The position numbers and the translations under genes were made by a program. Below, piece after piece: positions 31,265-40,380 of a DNA stretch of 64,000 nucleotides (position 1 is its first letter; each line of letters begins with the position of its first letter). The notes below the pieces were generated by a model. The model saw nothing but the letters and a program-made list of their open reading frames with translations. It had not been told where the DNA came from and searched no databases. Origin of the DNA: RUG100 sp050953405 (GTDB lineage: Bacteria; Bacillota; Clostridia; Peptostreptococcales; Anaerovoracaceae). The stretch covers positions 434,001 to 498,000 of the forward strand of contig JBMNMP010000001.1 in assembly GCA_050953405.1 (NCBI GenBank). The letters run 5' to 3'.

Positions 31265-32426
31265 TGGCGTCGGCCACTTCGAATTTGCTCATGGTCGGCA
31301 GCTCTTCACAGCCGTCTTTAGTGATAATAGTGACTACGTTGGTGTCGGTCCCGAAGCCGGCACCTTTTATTTTGAGATTGTTGGCCACGATCATGTCGGC
31401 GTTCTTGGCCTCGAGCTTTGCCGTTGAATTCTGCAGCAAATCTTTTGTTTCCATGGAAAAACCGCAGATAAACTGATCATCGCGCTTTCTTCTGCCCAGT
31501 TCGGCAAGGATGTCGCGCGTGCGTGTCAGTTTGATGGTGGCTTCCCCGCCGCTCTTTTTGATCTTGTCATCGTGATAAGCTGCCGGGGTGTAGTCGGCTA
31601 CTGCGGCCGCTTTGAAAACGAAATCGGCATCATCAAAGTTGTCGATGACGGCATCGTACATCTCGGCGGCGGAACCCACGCGGATCAGGTCCACGAACAG
31701 AGGCGGCTCGAGCGAAGTGCTGCCGCTGATTAGGGTGACACGGGCGCCGCGCAGCATGCAGGCTCTGGCTAGCTCGAATCCCATGCGGCCGCTGCTGTGG
31801 TTGGTGATATATCTCACCGGGTCGATTGGTTCCATGGTCGGTCCCGCAGTGACCAGAACCTTGCTGCCGGAAAGATCCTTGTAGCGCGCGATGTGTTTTT
31901 CGATGTGCTGCTGCAGCACGGCCGGCTCCGGCATCTTGCCCTTGCCTTCGTAGTTGCATGCCAGCAGGCCGGTCGCCGGCTCGATGATCTCAAAGCCGTA
32001 GTTTTCCAGCGTGTTCAGGTTGGCCCGGGTCACCGCGTTTTCATACATCGCCGTGTTCATGGCCGGCGACACCAGCACGGGACACCTAGCGGCCAGAACG
32101 GTGGTCGTCAGCATGTCGTCTGCGATACCGTGCGCCAGTTTTGCGATCACGTTCGCCGTAGCCGGGGCGATCATTATCAGATCCGCAGCCTGCGCCAGAG
32201 AGACGTGGGCCACGTTGAATTCAAAGTTCCGGTCGAAGGTGTCTGTGATGCACCTGTGCCCGGTCAATGTTTCGAAGGTGAGCGGCGTGATGAACTGGCA
32301 GGCGTTTTCTGTCATGATCACGTGCACGTCGCAGTGCTGTTTTTTCAGGGCGCTGGCAAGGGCTGCCGTCTTATAAGCGGCGATGCTCCCGCTGACGCCC
32401 AGGATTACTGTTTTTCCATCTAACAT
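31245..32426 (-). CDS. coaBC: bifunctional CoA biosynthesis protein CoaBC
   Basis: A 393-residue flavoprotein that joins cysteine to 4'-phosphopantothenate (CoaB) and decarboxylates the product (CoaC). The N-terminal CoaC half shows LGVSGSIAAYKT, the catalytic histidine in AHVSLAQAADL, PATAN and PAMNTAMYEN; the flexible lid includes GLLACNYEGKGKMPEP. The CoaB half starts at VLVTAGPTMEPIDPVRYITN with the conserved NHSSGRMG. Length is normal. GGGAGAAAG precedes the ATG. It converges with the histidine kinase gene. Confidence 0.96.
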   Translation of the reverse strand: MLDGKTVILGVSGSIAAYKTAALASALKKQHCDVHVIMTENACQFITPLTFETLTGHRCITDTFDRNFEFNVAHVSLAQAADLIMIAPATANVIAKLAHGIADDMLTTTVLAARCPVLVSPAMNTAMYENAVTRANLNTLENYGFEIIEPATGLLACNYEGKGKMPEPAVLQQHIEKHIARYKDLSGSKVLVTAGPTMEPIDPVRYITNHSSGRMGFELARACMLRGARVTLISGSTSLEPPLFVDLIRVGSAAEMYDAVIDNFDDADFVFKAAAVADYTPAAYHDDKIKKSGGEATIKLTRTRDILAELGRRKRDDQFICGFSMETKDLLQNSTAKLEAKNADMIVANNLKIKGAGFGTDTNVVTIITKDGCEELPTMSKFEVADAIIDRAL

Positions 32427-32470
32427 TGTCTTTCTCCCGTTTCTGAAATATAGATTATTATAACATATTA

Positions 32471-32479
32471 TGATATAAT
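32471..32479 (+). promoter_or_regulatory. extended -10 promoter of glnS
   Basis: TGATATAAT, 41 bases before the chosen start codon, in the gap divergent to coaBC. Confidence 0.5.
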
Positions 32480-32520
32480 GCTATGGTTAAATATTAAAAA
32501 ATCAAGAAGGAGACATGACC

Positions 32521-34176
32521 ATGTCGGAGTGCGAAAAGAAAAGTTCCAATTTTATTCATAATATAATAGAGAGCGATATCGAGAGCGGCAAATACGGCGG
32601 CAAAGTTTACACCAGATTCCCGCCGGAACCCAACGGCTATCTGCACATCGGCCACGCAAAATCGATCTGCCTCAATTTCACTACGGCGCAGAAATACAAC
32701 GGAAAGTGCAATCTGCGTTATGACGACACCAACCCTGTCAAGGAGGATGTGGAGTACGTCGATTCTATTGAGGAAGATATCAAGTGGCTGGGGTTCCAGT
32801 GGGAGAAAAAGCTGTGGGCTTCCGACTATTTCCCCAAAATGTACGAGGCGGCGGTCGAGCTGATAAAGAAGGGCAAAGCTTATGTCTGTGACCTTTCGGC
32901 GGAGGAGATAAAGGCCACGCGCGGAACGCTGACCGAACCGGGCCAGGAGAGCCCTTACCGCAACAGGTCTGTGGAAGAAAACCTGAAGCTGTTCGAGGAA
33001 ATGAAAGCGGGCAGGTACGCCGACGGTGAAAAAGTGCTGCGCGCCAAGATAGACATGGCCAGCCCCAACATCAACATGAGGGATCCGGTCATCTATCGTA
33101 TAGCTCATGTATCCCATCACAACACTGGCGACGAGTGGTGCATCTACCCGATGTATGACTTTGCGCATCCGCTGGAGGATGCCATCGAAGGGATCACACA
33201 CTCGATCTGCACACTGGAGTTCGAAGATCACCGGCCGCTTTACGACTGGTCGCTGAACGAACTGGGATGGTGGGATCCGCAGCCGCAGCAGATAGAATTT
33301 GCAAGGCTCAACATCACCAATATGGTGATGAGCAAGAGACTGCTCAAGGAGCTGGTTGATGAAGGTAAAGTCGACGGATGGGACGATCCGCGCATGCCTA
33401 CCATCGCCGGCCTCCGGAGGCGCGGATATACACCGGAATCCATCAGGGATTTCTGTGAGCGCATCGGAGTGGCCAAGGCCAACAGCACCGTGGAAGTAGG
33501 TCTGCTGGAGCACTGTGTCCGTGAAGATCTGCAGAACAAGGTGCCTTCGCGCAACGTTGTCTTTGACCCCGTAAAGGTGATCATCACCAACTATCCGGAG
33601 GGCAAGACAGAAGAAGTGGAGCTGGAGAACAACAGGAATGTTCCTGAACTCGGCAGCCGCAAAGTGCCCTTCAGCAGGGAGCTCTATGTGGACGGCGCTG
33701 ACTTTATGGAAGTGCCCGTCAAGAAATATTTCAGGCTCTTCCCCGGCAATGAAGTGAGATTCAAGGGAGCTTACTTCATCAAATGCGAGGAGGTCGTCAA
33801 GAACGATGACGGCAGCATCAGGGAACTGCACTGCACCTATGACCCGGCGACCAGGTCCGGCGAGGGCTTTGAAGGACGCAAGGTGAAGGGCACCATCCAC
33901 TGGGTCGATGCCGGGACCGCAGTGAAGATCAAGGTGCGCGAGTACGGCTACCTCTACAACGAAGATGAAGACGGAAATCAGGAACTGAATCCGGATTCGC
34001 TGAAGGAGATAGAGTGCTATGCGGAGCCGCTGATCAGCGAGGCCGCGCCGGGAGAACGCTTTCAGTTCTTCAGGCACGGATACTATGTGGCCGACAGCAA
34101 GCTGACTACTGATGATGAAAAGGTCTTCAACAGCATCATAGGACTGAAGAGCAGCTTTAAGATCAAGAAGAAATAG
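32521..34176 (+). CDS. glnS: glutaminyl-tRNA synthetase
   Basis: A 551-residue class Ic synthetase that charges tRNA-Gln directly. FPPEPNGYLHIGHAKSI carries the HIGH motif, VMSKRLLKEL the KMSKS equivalent, and the C-terminal anticodon-binding beta barrels follow (VDGADFMEVPVKKYFRLFPG). Many Gram-positive bacteria lack GlnRS and use Glu-tRNA amidation; its presence here is typical of some clostridia and anaerobes. AAGGAG lies 8 bases before the ATG at 32521 and only 2 before the ATG at 32515, so I prefer the former. The malic enzyme gene follows after 19 bases. Confidence 0.95.
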   Translation: MSECEKKSSNFIHNIIESDIESGKYGGKVYTRFPPEPNGYLHIGHAKSICLNFTTAQKYNGKCNLRYDDTNPVKEDVEYVDSIEEDIKWLGFQWEKKLWASDYFPKMYEAAVELIKKGKAYVCDLSAEEIKATRGTLTEPGQESPYRNRSVEENLKLFEEMKAGRYADGEKVLRAKIDMASPNINMRDPVIYRIAHVSHHNTGDEWCIYPMYDFAHPLEDAIEGITHSICTLEFEDHRPLYDWSLNELGWWDPQPQQIEFARLNITNMVMSKRLLKELVDEGKVDGWDDPRMPTIAGLRRRGYTPESIRDFCERIGVAKANSTVEVGLLEHCVREDLQNKVPSRNVVFDPVKVIITNYPEGKTEEVELENNRNVPELGSRKVPFSRELYVDGADFMEVPVKKYFRLFPGNEVRFKGAYFIKCEEVVKNDDGSIRELHCTYDPATRSGEGFEGRKVKGTIHWVDAGTAVKIKVREYGYLYNEDEDGNQELNPDSLKEIECYAEPLISEAAPGERFQFFRHGYYVADSKLTTDDEKVFNSIIGLKSSFKIKKK

Positions 34177-34195
34177 ATGGAATCAGGAGTGTAAA

Positions 34196-35353
34196 ATGGA
34201 TTATTACGCAGCATCGCTGGCGATGCATGAAAAATACAGAGGCAAAATGGAAGTGAAGTCCAAGGTGGGCGAACTGAAGACAAAAGATGATCTCTCTACG
34301 GCTTATACGCCGGGAGTAGCGGAGCCCTGCCGCAGGATCAACAAGGATCCGGAGGACGTCTTCCGCTATACCAACAAGAGCAACACTGTGGCCGTCATCT
34401 CTGACGGGTCTGCAGTGCTGGGACTGGGCAATATCGGGGCTTCGGCCGCGATACCGGTCATGGACGGAAAGTCGCTGCTCTTCAAGGAATTCGGCGGCAT
34501 CGATGCTTTTCCGATCTGCCTGGAGACGCAGGATGTGGACGAGATCGTCATGATCTGCAAGAATATCGCGCCCACGCTCGGCGGCATCAATCTGGAGGAT
34601 ATCTCGGCGCCCAGGTGCTTTGAGATCGAGGAGAAGCTGCAGGCGGCGGTCGATATCCCTGTTTTCCACGATGACCAGCACGGAACGGCGGTAGTCGTTT
34701 CTGCGGGAGTCATCAACGCTTTCAAGCTGACAGACAGAAAGTTCGAGGATGCGAAAGTCGTTATCAACGGCGCGGGTTCAGCGGGCACGGCGATAGCCAA
34801 GATGCTGATGAGCCTCGGCGTCAGGGACATCGTAGTCTGTGACAGCAAGGGGATCCTCAACGTTTCCAATTACGAACTCAATGCTGAGAAGATGAAGCTG
34901 GCACAGATAACCAACCCCGACAATCTTTCGGGCGACCTGAAGAGGGCCGTAGCCGGCAGAGACCTCTTCATAGGCGTCTCCGCACCGGGCGTGCTCACTG
35001 AATCCATGGTGAAGACTATGGCAAAGGATCCGGTCGTATTCGCAATGGCGAATCCGGAACCGGAGATCCTGCCGGATGCAGCCAAAAAGGCCGGCGTCGC
35101 CGTGATGGGCACGGGCAGGTCGGACTTCCCGAACCAGGTCAACAACGTTCTCGCTTTCCCGGGTATATTCAAGGGAGCGCTCAGCGTTCGCGCCAAAAGG
35201 ATCACCGAAGATATGAAGAAAGCTGCCGCTTATGCGCTGGCCGGCATCATCAGAAAGAAAGATCTTTCGCCGGACAACATCATACCGAGCGCTTTTGAAC
35301 CGGGCGTGGCCGACATCGTCGCCGAGGCGGTAGCCACAGCATGGGAAGAATAG
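34196..35353 (+). CDS. malic enzyme (NAD(P)-dependent, oxaloacetate-decarboxylating)
   Basis: A 385-residue short-form malic enzyme converting malate to pyruvate and CO2. The Tyr and Lys of catalysis are in STAYTPGVAEPC and the metal-binding block in PVFHDDQHGTA; the Rossmann loop reads NGAGSAGTAIAKML. The short length and start fit the bacterial/archaeal type without the phosphotransacetylase domain. Cofactor preference is not decided by what I can see. CAGGAG precedes the ATG. It is probably cotranscribed with glnS and the membrane protein gene downstream. Confidence 0.95.
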   Translation: MDYYAASLAMHEKYRGKMEVKSKVGELKTKDDLSTAYTPGVAEPCRRINKDPEDVFRYTNKSNTVAVISDGSAVLGLGNIGASAAIPVMDGKSLLFKEFGGIDAFPICLETQDVDEIVMICKNIAPTLGGINLEDISAPRCFEIEEKLQAAVDIPVFHDDQHGTAVVVSAGVINAFKLTDRKFEDAKVVINGAGSAGTAIAKMLMSLGVRDIVVCDSKGILNVSNYELNAEKMKLAQITNPDNLSGDLKRAVAGRDLFIGVSAPGVLTESMVKTMAKDPVVFAMANPEPEILPDAAKKAGVAVMGTGRSDFPNQVNNVLAFPGIFKGALSVRAKRITEDMKKAAAYALAGIIRKKDLSPDNIIPSAFEPGVADIVAEAVATAWEE

Positions 35354-35357
35354 TAAA

Positions 35358-36038
35358 TTGAATGATTTGATAGAGATCGCCGCGGTCTGCGCGGCATCTA
35401 TAGCAGGAGGCATACTGGCGGGCAATGGCGCTGTGTATGCCTTCAACAGAATACCGTATTCCTGGCTGAAATACGGGTCCGCGAACATCAGTGAGATGCG
35501 CCGTCCCGGAGATCAGCGCGTGAAAAGCGTGCCCTGGAAGTATGTGTTTACGGCTTCTTTCATCGTGATCGGGATATACATGGGCATCAGCGACTGGCAG
35601 TATGCGATCGCCGGCTTCATAGCCTGCTTCATCATCCTGCTCTGCGCCATGGCAGACCGCATGTACGGCCGCATACCGGATCAGCTGATAATAATGCTGG
35701 CGATCACGGGCTTTGGATTCATTCCGGCGGGAGCAGATGTCGGGAAGATGCTGCTGGGCGTGGTTACCGGCTTCGTCGCGGTGACCGCGATATGCGTTGC
35801 CCGCAGGCTGGTGACCCATGGACGTCTGGCGATGCAGGAAGCAAAATTCGCGGCGGCTTCGGGACTGATATCAGGACCCCGCGGCGCCGGGTTCGCTGTG
35901 ATCGCGGCCGCACTGATGGCAGGCATATTCGCGGCCTGGCAGATAATGCACAGGAAAAAAGAGAGCCGGATGCCATTCGGCATGTTTCTATGCATAGGGA
36001 CCGCGGTATACATAGTTGTGATACACAAATGGATATAG
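35358..36038 (+). CDS. degenerate A24-type prepilin peptidase-like membrane protein
   Basis: A 226-residue membrane protein with about six hydrophobic segments. The first A24 motif is kept (ADRMYGRIPDQLI, Asp before IP), but where catalytic members have GxGD-x-K this one reads AMQEAKFAAASGL, glutamate for the second catalytic aspartate and no glycines. It may be an inactive relative or have changed function. The start is unsure: TTG at 35358 has only GGAAG about 10 bases upstream, but no in-frame ATG offers a better one. It lies 4 bases after the malic enzyme stop and 8 before the yhbY start. Confidence 0.72.
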   Translation: MNDLIEIAAVCAASIAGGILAGNGAVYAFNRIPYSWLKYGSANISEMRRPGDQRVKSVPWKYVFTASFIVIGIYMGISDWQYAIAGFIACFIILLCAMADRMYGRIPDQLIIMLAITGFGFIPAGADVGKMLLGVVTGFVAVTAICVARRLVTHGRLAMQEAKFAAASGLISGPRGAGFAVIAAALMAGIFAAWQIMHRKKESRMPFGMFLCIGTAVYIVVIHKWI

Positions 36039-36046
36039 GAGGCAGG

Positions 36047-36349
36047 ATGATCACAGGAAAACAGAGGAGCTATCTGAAAAAGCTGGCTCATGAAACAGAT
36101 CCGACGGTATACATCGGAAAGAGCGGAGTCACCGACAACATAAAAAAGGAACTTGAAAACGGATTCGAGAGCAGGGAGCTGGTAAAGGTAAAGCTCCAGG
36201 AGGGCTGCGACCTCAAGCCGGCCGATGTGGGCAATTATCTCGCCCGGGAACTGCGCGCCGAGTTCGTACAGGCTATCGGCCACAAGTTCGTGCTCTACCG
36301 CAGTTCGAAAAAGCTGCCTCAGGAAAAGCGCATCCAGCTCCCGCGATGA
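36047..36349 (+). CDS. yhbY: ribosome-assembly RNA-binding protein YhbY
   Basis: A 100-residue CRS1/YhbY (CRM) domain protein that binds precursor 50S particles. ITGKQRSYLKKLAHE, then VYIGKSGVTDNIKKEL, and the GHKFVLYR end with the usual GxxG-type loop are all there. Full length for the family. AGGAGG lies directly before the ATG at 36047; a longer frame upstream overlaps the membrane protein gene and has no support. It leads into truA and the dCMP deaminase gene with short gaps, a set of housekeeping genes. Confidence 0.93.
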   Translation: MITGKQRSYLKKLAHETDPTVYIGKSGVTDNIKKELENGFESRELVKVKLQEGCDLKPADVGNYLARELRAEFVQAIGHKFVLYRSSKKLPQEKRIQLPR

Positions 36350-36361
36350 GGACGACCGACG

Positions 36362-37114
36362 ATGGAAAAGAATGTACTTTTGACCATCAGCTATGACGGA
36401 ACGCCGTTTCACGGATGGCAGCGCCAGCCCGACGCGGTGACTGTGCAGGGTGAGATCGAGAGAGTGCTCAGCGTGCTCTGCGCCATGCCCGTTCAGGTGA
36501 ACGGCACCAGCAGGACGGATGCCGGAGTGCATGCTCTGGCACAGCGGGCCAGCTTTTGCGGGGACTTTGCCATCCCGGTGGAGAATCTGCAGCGTGCCAT
36601 GAACGACATGTTGCCGGGCAGTATCAGGATCGTCCGCGCAGAGGAAAAACCGGCCGGATTCCACGCCAGGTTTGACTGCCGCGGGAAAAAGTATATATAC
36701 CAGATCGTCAACAGCCGTGTCCGCAGTCCCTTTCGCAGGAATTACTGCTATTATGTGGAGCGGGAGCTCGACATCGAAAAGATGCGGCTGGCAGCCGGAT
36801 TCATCGAAGGCAGGCACGATTTCAAATGCTTTCAGGCGGCCGGGGGCGAGGAGAAGGAGACGACAGTGCGCACGATCAGCGGGATATCGCTTGAGGAAGT
36901 GGCCCTTGCAGAAGGCCGCGGTATCCGCATCCACGTCAGCGGTGACGGTTTCCTGTACAATATGGTGCGCATCATCAGCGGCACCCTGGTCGATGTCGGC
37001 CTGGGAAAGATAGAGCCGCAGCAAATGAAGGATATAATCGAGAGCGGGGACAGGACCCGTGCGGGGCATACTGCTCCGGCGAGGGGACTGTACCTGGCTG
37101 AAGTATACTATTGA
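36362..37114 (+). CDS. truA: tRNA pseudouridine(38-40) synthase TruA
   Basis: A 250-residue pseudouridine synthase modifying the anticodon stem-loop of many tRNAs. Catalytic Asp53 lies in SRTDAGVHALAQ; ISYDGTPFHGWQRQP and SGDGFLYNMVRIISGTLVDVG are the other family blocks. Full length. It follows yhbY after 12 bases and precedes the deaminase gene by 17. Confidence 0.96.
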   Translation: MEKNVLLTISYDGTPFHGWQRQPDAVTVQGEIERVLSVLCAMPVQVNGTSRTDAGVHALAQRASFCGDFAIPVENLQRAMNDMLPGSIRIVRAEEKPAGFHARFDCRGKKYIYQIVNSRVRSPFRRNYCYYVERELDIEKMRLAAGFIEGRHDFKCFQAAGGEEKETTVRTISGISLEEVALAEGRGIRIHVSGDGFLYNMVRIISGTLVDVGLGKIEPQQMKDIIESGDRTRAGHTAPARGLYLAEVYY

Positions 37115-37131
37115 CGGAGGAGGGATCACAG

Positions 37132-37596
37132 ATGGATACAAGACCTACCTGGGATGCATATTTTATGGAGATGGCAGAGCTGGTGGCGACCAGATCCACG
37201 TGCCTGCGCAGGCATGTGGGTGCTGTGATCGTTAAGGATAAGAGGGTCATCGCGACCGGCTATAACGGAGCTCCCAAGGGCGTGCCTCACTGCAGCGAAA
37301 AGGGCGGATGCCTCAGGGAACAGCGCGGTATCCCGTCGGGCGAGAGGCACGAGCTGTGCCGGGCGCTGCACGCGGAGCAGAACGCCATCATACAGGCGGC
37401 GACCTTTGCGCAGAGCGTCGAAGGAGCCACCATGTACGTTACCAATCAGCCCTGCATCATATGCGCCAAGATGATAATCAATGCCGGCATCAAGAGAATC
37501 GTTGTCAAGGAAGGCTATCCGGATGATCTCGCGGTGGAAATGCTGGATGAAGCGGGGTTGAAGATCGTCAAATTCGATGAACTGATGGGGGAATAG
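37132..37596 (+). CDS. deoxycytidylate/cytidine deaminase family protein (ComEB-like)
   Basis: A 154-residue zinc deaminase, most like dCMP deaminase, which supplies dUMP for thymidylate synthesis. Zinc and catalytic residues: His80 and Glu82 in HAEQNAI, Cys108 and Cys111 in PCIICAKM. The insert between residues 45 and 78 with C54 and C60 is the extra zinc loop of dCMP deaminases (GAPKGVPHC). ComEB, the competence-operon name, is the same family. I use the ATG at 37132, which follows GGAGGAGGG; the earlier in-frame start would overlap truA. Confidence 0.92.
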   Translation: MDTRPTWDAYFMEMAELVATRSTCLRRHVGAVIVKDKRVIATGYNGAPKGVPHCSEKGGCLREQRGIPSGERHELCRALHAEQNAIIQAATFAQSVEGATMYVTNQPCIICAKMIINAGIKRIVVKEGYPDDLAVEMLDEAGLKIVKFDELMGE

Positions 37597-37604
37597 ATCT
37601 CTTT

Positions 37605-38997
37605 ATGGTCGAAGAAAGACTGGATAAAAACAGTTCACTGCTGTATAGAACGCTGGCAAAGGTCGCCGTGCCTATAGCTCTTCAGAGTCTCATAGGCTCA
37701 TCTTTGAATCTGGTGGACAATCTGATGGTTGGCAGCCTGGGAGAGGAGGAGCTGGCGGCCGTCGGGGTCTCTGTGCAGATATACTTTGTTTTCTGGATGA
37801 TATGCTACGGTTTCTCCAGCGGCTGTTCTACATTCATGGCTCAGTTCTGGGGAGCGAAAGACCTGCCCAGCATCAGAAAGACCGTGGGCTTTACATTGAC
37901 GGCGTGCCTTTGTGCGGGTCTTGTTTTTTTTTGTGGCCTCGGTATTCTTCCCGACTCAGCTGCTGAGGATATTCACCGATATACCATCAGCCATCGAAGA
38001 CGGCAGGAGTTATGTGACCACCGTTGCCGGATGTTACATCTTCGTGGCGCTCACGCTTCCATTTGAATGCGCGCTCCGGGCCACACAACAGACGCACTAT
38101 CCGCTGTTTGCGAGCATTTTCGCATTTTCCAGCAACACATTCCTGAATTTCGTATTTATCTTCGGCCATCTCGGCGTACCGGCCATGGGCATCCGCGGTG
38201 CGGCGCTGGCGACCGTTATTTCGCGCGGCGTGCAGATGCTGATCATATATCTGATAGTCTTTGCGCGGAAGAACATCATCAGTGACAACTTCCTTCGTTT
38301 CTTCGGATGGAAGAAAGGCTTTGTGGGCCGCATCGTGAAAAATTCCATACCGACGACACTGAACGAATCTCTCTGGGGGCTGGGGACGGCGATGTACGTG
38401 GCCGCTTATGCGCGCATTGGCATCACGGAGTATGCAACGGTGCAGGCGGCGACGACAATACAGAACATCGTCTCCATGGCGGCCTTCAGCATGGGCGACG
38501 CTGTGCTCATCCTCGTGGGGCAGCGCCTGGGGAGGGGCCTTCTGGAGGAAGCTTTCGGCCTCGCGAAGCGCCTTGTGAAGATCGCGCTCATGATCGGGAT
38601 CCTCTTCGGGTTGCTCCTGATAGCGATAGCGAAACCGATGGTTTCCCTGTTCAACTTTACCCCTGAGGGCAGTCACCTGGCATTCCTGATCCTGGTGGTC
38701 ATGGGCGGTTCCCTCTGGCTGGTGGTCGTCAATGCGGTGAACATCACAGGGACCCTGCGCTGCGGCGGGGATACGAGATTCGCCATGTTCAGCGAAGTCG
38801 GCGCCGTCTGGCTCATCGGAGTACCCATGGCATTTCTTTCCTCGCTGGTATTCCAGTGGCCGGTGTACTTTTGTGTGCTCGCCGTCAAGAGCGAAGAAGT
38901 GGTCAAGGGCATATTCCTGACCGTGAGATTTTTCTCCGGCAAATGGGTGCGCAATGTTATCGACGACCTGAAGATAAAGGGCGACAGCTCGAAATGA
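37605..38997 (+). pseudogene. MATE-family efflux transporter, frameshifted in a T run
   Basis: Two overlapping frames together spell one MATE transporter (drug/cation antiporter, 12 membrane segments). Frame 1 gives the start LLYRTLAKVAVPIALQSL to LCAGLVFF; frame 2 continues with VASVFFPTQLLRIFTD to the end at 38997. The break falls in nine consecutive T (37924-37932). With eight T the gene would be an uninterrupted 463-residue protein, the normal MATE length. So it is a recent mutation, a slipping (phase-variable) tract, a tolerated polymerase-slippage site or a sequencing error. As written, translation ends at 38066. Confidence 0.88.
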
Positions 38998-39066
38998 GGC
39001 TGCCGGTCGAGGGAATCAGCGCGCTGTGAAAGCAGTTGCTTACTCGAGTGTTTGTTTTATATACAA

Positions 39067-39125
39067 GTTTCCAGTTAAACTGTAACACTAGACATATTGT
39101 CAGAATGTTTCCGGTCAAACCGTTT
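39067..39125. promoter_or_regulatory. two direct repeats with palindromic cores before the ATP synthase operon
   Basis: GTTTCCAGTTAAACTGTAA (39067-39085) and GTTTCCGGTCAAACCGTTT (39107-39125), 14 of 19 identical, exactly 40 bases apart. Each has a palindromic core (CAGTTAAACTG; CGGTCAAACCG). The second would overlap the -35 region for the TATAAT at 39145-39150. They look like tandem sites for one regulator on the same face of the helix. Confidence 0.55.
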
Positions 39126-39144
39126 ACTTTTCGACAGGATTGGT

Positions 39145-39150
39145 TATAAT
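39145..39150 (+). promoter_or_regulatory. -10 box of the ATP synthase operon
   Basis: TATAAT, 7 bases before the first ATG of the operon; -35 candidate GTTTAC at 39122-39127 with 17 bases spacing. The predicted start coincides with the start codon, so the first gene may be read from a leaderless mRNA. Confidence 0.5.
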
Positions 39151-39157
39151 ATCAAGT

Positions 39158-39619
39158 ATGAAAGGTTTGGCGGAATTCAGGAATCGGATATTTGTCCACT
39201 GCATCGTCATTGCGATTGCAGCAGAACTGATATCCCTGGCCATCATAGGTGCGGACATCGGATTTCTGGCGGGTATCGCGATTGGGACTTTCATCACAAT
39301 GATCAATTTTAATATAATGGTTTGGTCGGCAAAGAGAATGCTGGAGAGGCAGAGCAAAGGGCCTGTCGTAGGAGGTTATTTTATACGTATGCCGATCTAC
39401 GGGGTGATTTTCTATCTCTGTCTGATGATCAGCGGCCACTGCGCCATAGCATGTGTGATCGGTTTTCTCAGCCTGCACGTTTCCATTATGTTGATATACG
39501 GCATTGAGAGCAGAATGCCCGGAGCAAAGAAGAATCCGCTGAACGACTGGACGGAACCTAAAAAATGGAGGGATCCATCCGAGTGGGAAGATGATGACGA
39601 TGATTTTAAGGACTTTTAA
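39158..39619 (+). CDS. atpI: ATP synthase subunit I-like protein (AtpI/Atp1 family)
   Basis: A 153-residue membrane protein with four hydrophobic segments and an acidic tail (WEDDDDDFKDF). Place and topology are those of the poorly conserved AtpI, which helps assembly of the c-ring. No ribosome-binding site is visible before the ATG at 39158 and a TATAAT lies just upstream, so I start it there rather than at an upstream in-frame TTG. The atpB gene follows after 24 bases. Confidence 0.8.
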   Translation: MKGLAEFRNRIFVHCIVIAIAAELISLAIIGADIGFLAGIAIGTFITMINFNIMVWSAKRMLERQSKGPVVGGYFIRMPIYGVIFYLCLMISGHCAIACVIGFLSLHVSIMLIYGIESRMPGAKKNPLNDWTEPKKWRDPSEWEDDDDDFKDF

Positions 39620-39643
39620 AAGAGGGAAGCGAGGTGATCCTGC

Positions 39644-40345
39644 GTGCAACTGGGCCCGAAGATAATATTCAAAATTGGAGCTCTGAACATAACAGAGACA
39701 GTCATCTGGGGCTGGATAATAACAGCAGTGATACTGATATTCGTATATTTCGCGACCAGAAAGATGGAGCGCGTACCGCACGGGGCACAGGCGGTGGCTG
39801 AACTGCTGGTGGAAACTGTTTACAACATGGTCGGAGAGACCATGGGCAAGAACAATCTGAAGTTCGCACCCTGGATCGGAACGCTGATATGCTTTCTGGG
39901 ACTGGGCAGCATGCTGGGACTGCTGGACTGCAGACCGGTGACCGCGGACCTGAATACCACAGTGCCGCTGGCGATAATCTCGTTTGTGATGATCCATTAC
40001 AATGGTATCCGGTCGAATACCGTCAGGGGCTATCTGAAGAAGAAGGCTTCGCCATATGTGGCCATGATGCCGATGACGCTGCTGGACGATCTGTTTTTCC
40101 CGGTGACTCTGGCGATGCGACTGTTCGGAAATCTGCTGGCCGGAGTCATTGTAATGACACTGGTATACGGCGGACTGGCTTCGCTGTCCGCTTCGCTGGG
40201 ATCGGCAGTGCCTTTCTTCCAGCTGTTCATACCACTGCCGCTGAACTTTTTCTTTGATATGTTTGAGCCTGTGCTGCAGACATACGTATTCGTTATGCTG
40301 ACTATGGTCTTTACGTCCAATGCGATGGACAAACTGGAAGACTGA
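39644..40345 (+). CDS. atpB: F1Fo ATP synthase subunit a
   Basis: A 233-residue membrane subunit forming the ion half-channels against the c-ring. The essential arginine is in LAMRLFGNLLAGV (about 162-174), and LPLNFFFDMFEPVLQTYVF is the conserved last helix (core FDMFEPVLQTYVF). Start is GTG behind GAGGTGATC. Second gene of a complete operon in the usual order. Confidence 0.95.
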   Translation: MQLGPKIIFKIGALNITETVIWGWIITAVILIFVYFATRKMERVPHGAQAVAELLVETVYNMVGETMGKNNLKFAPWIGTLICFLGLGSMLGLLDCRPVTADLNTTVPLAIISFVMIHYNGIRSNTVRGYLKKKASPYVAMMPMTLLDDLFFPVTLAMRLFGNLLAGVIVMTLVYGGLASLSASLGSAVPFFQLFIPLPLNFFFDMFEPVLQTYVFVMLTMVFTSNAMDKLED

Positions 40346-40380
40346 TTAAATATATATATTCATACAAGGAGGAAAACAAT

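Noticed and set aside
29993..34077. Long leftward open frames opposite the histidine kinase and glnS genes
   Set aside because: Antisense to well supported genes, no motif, no ribosome-binding site.
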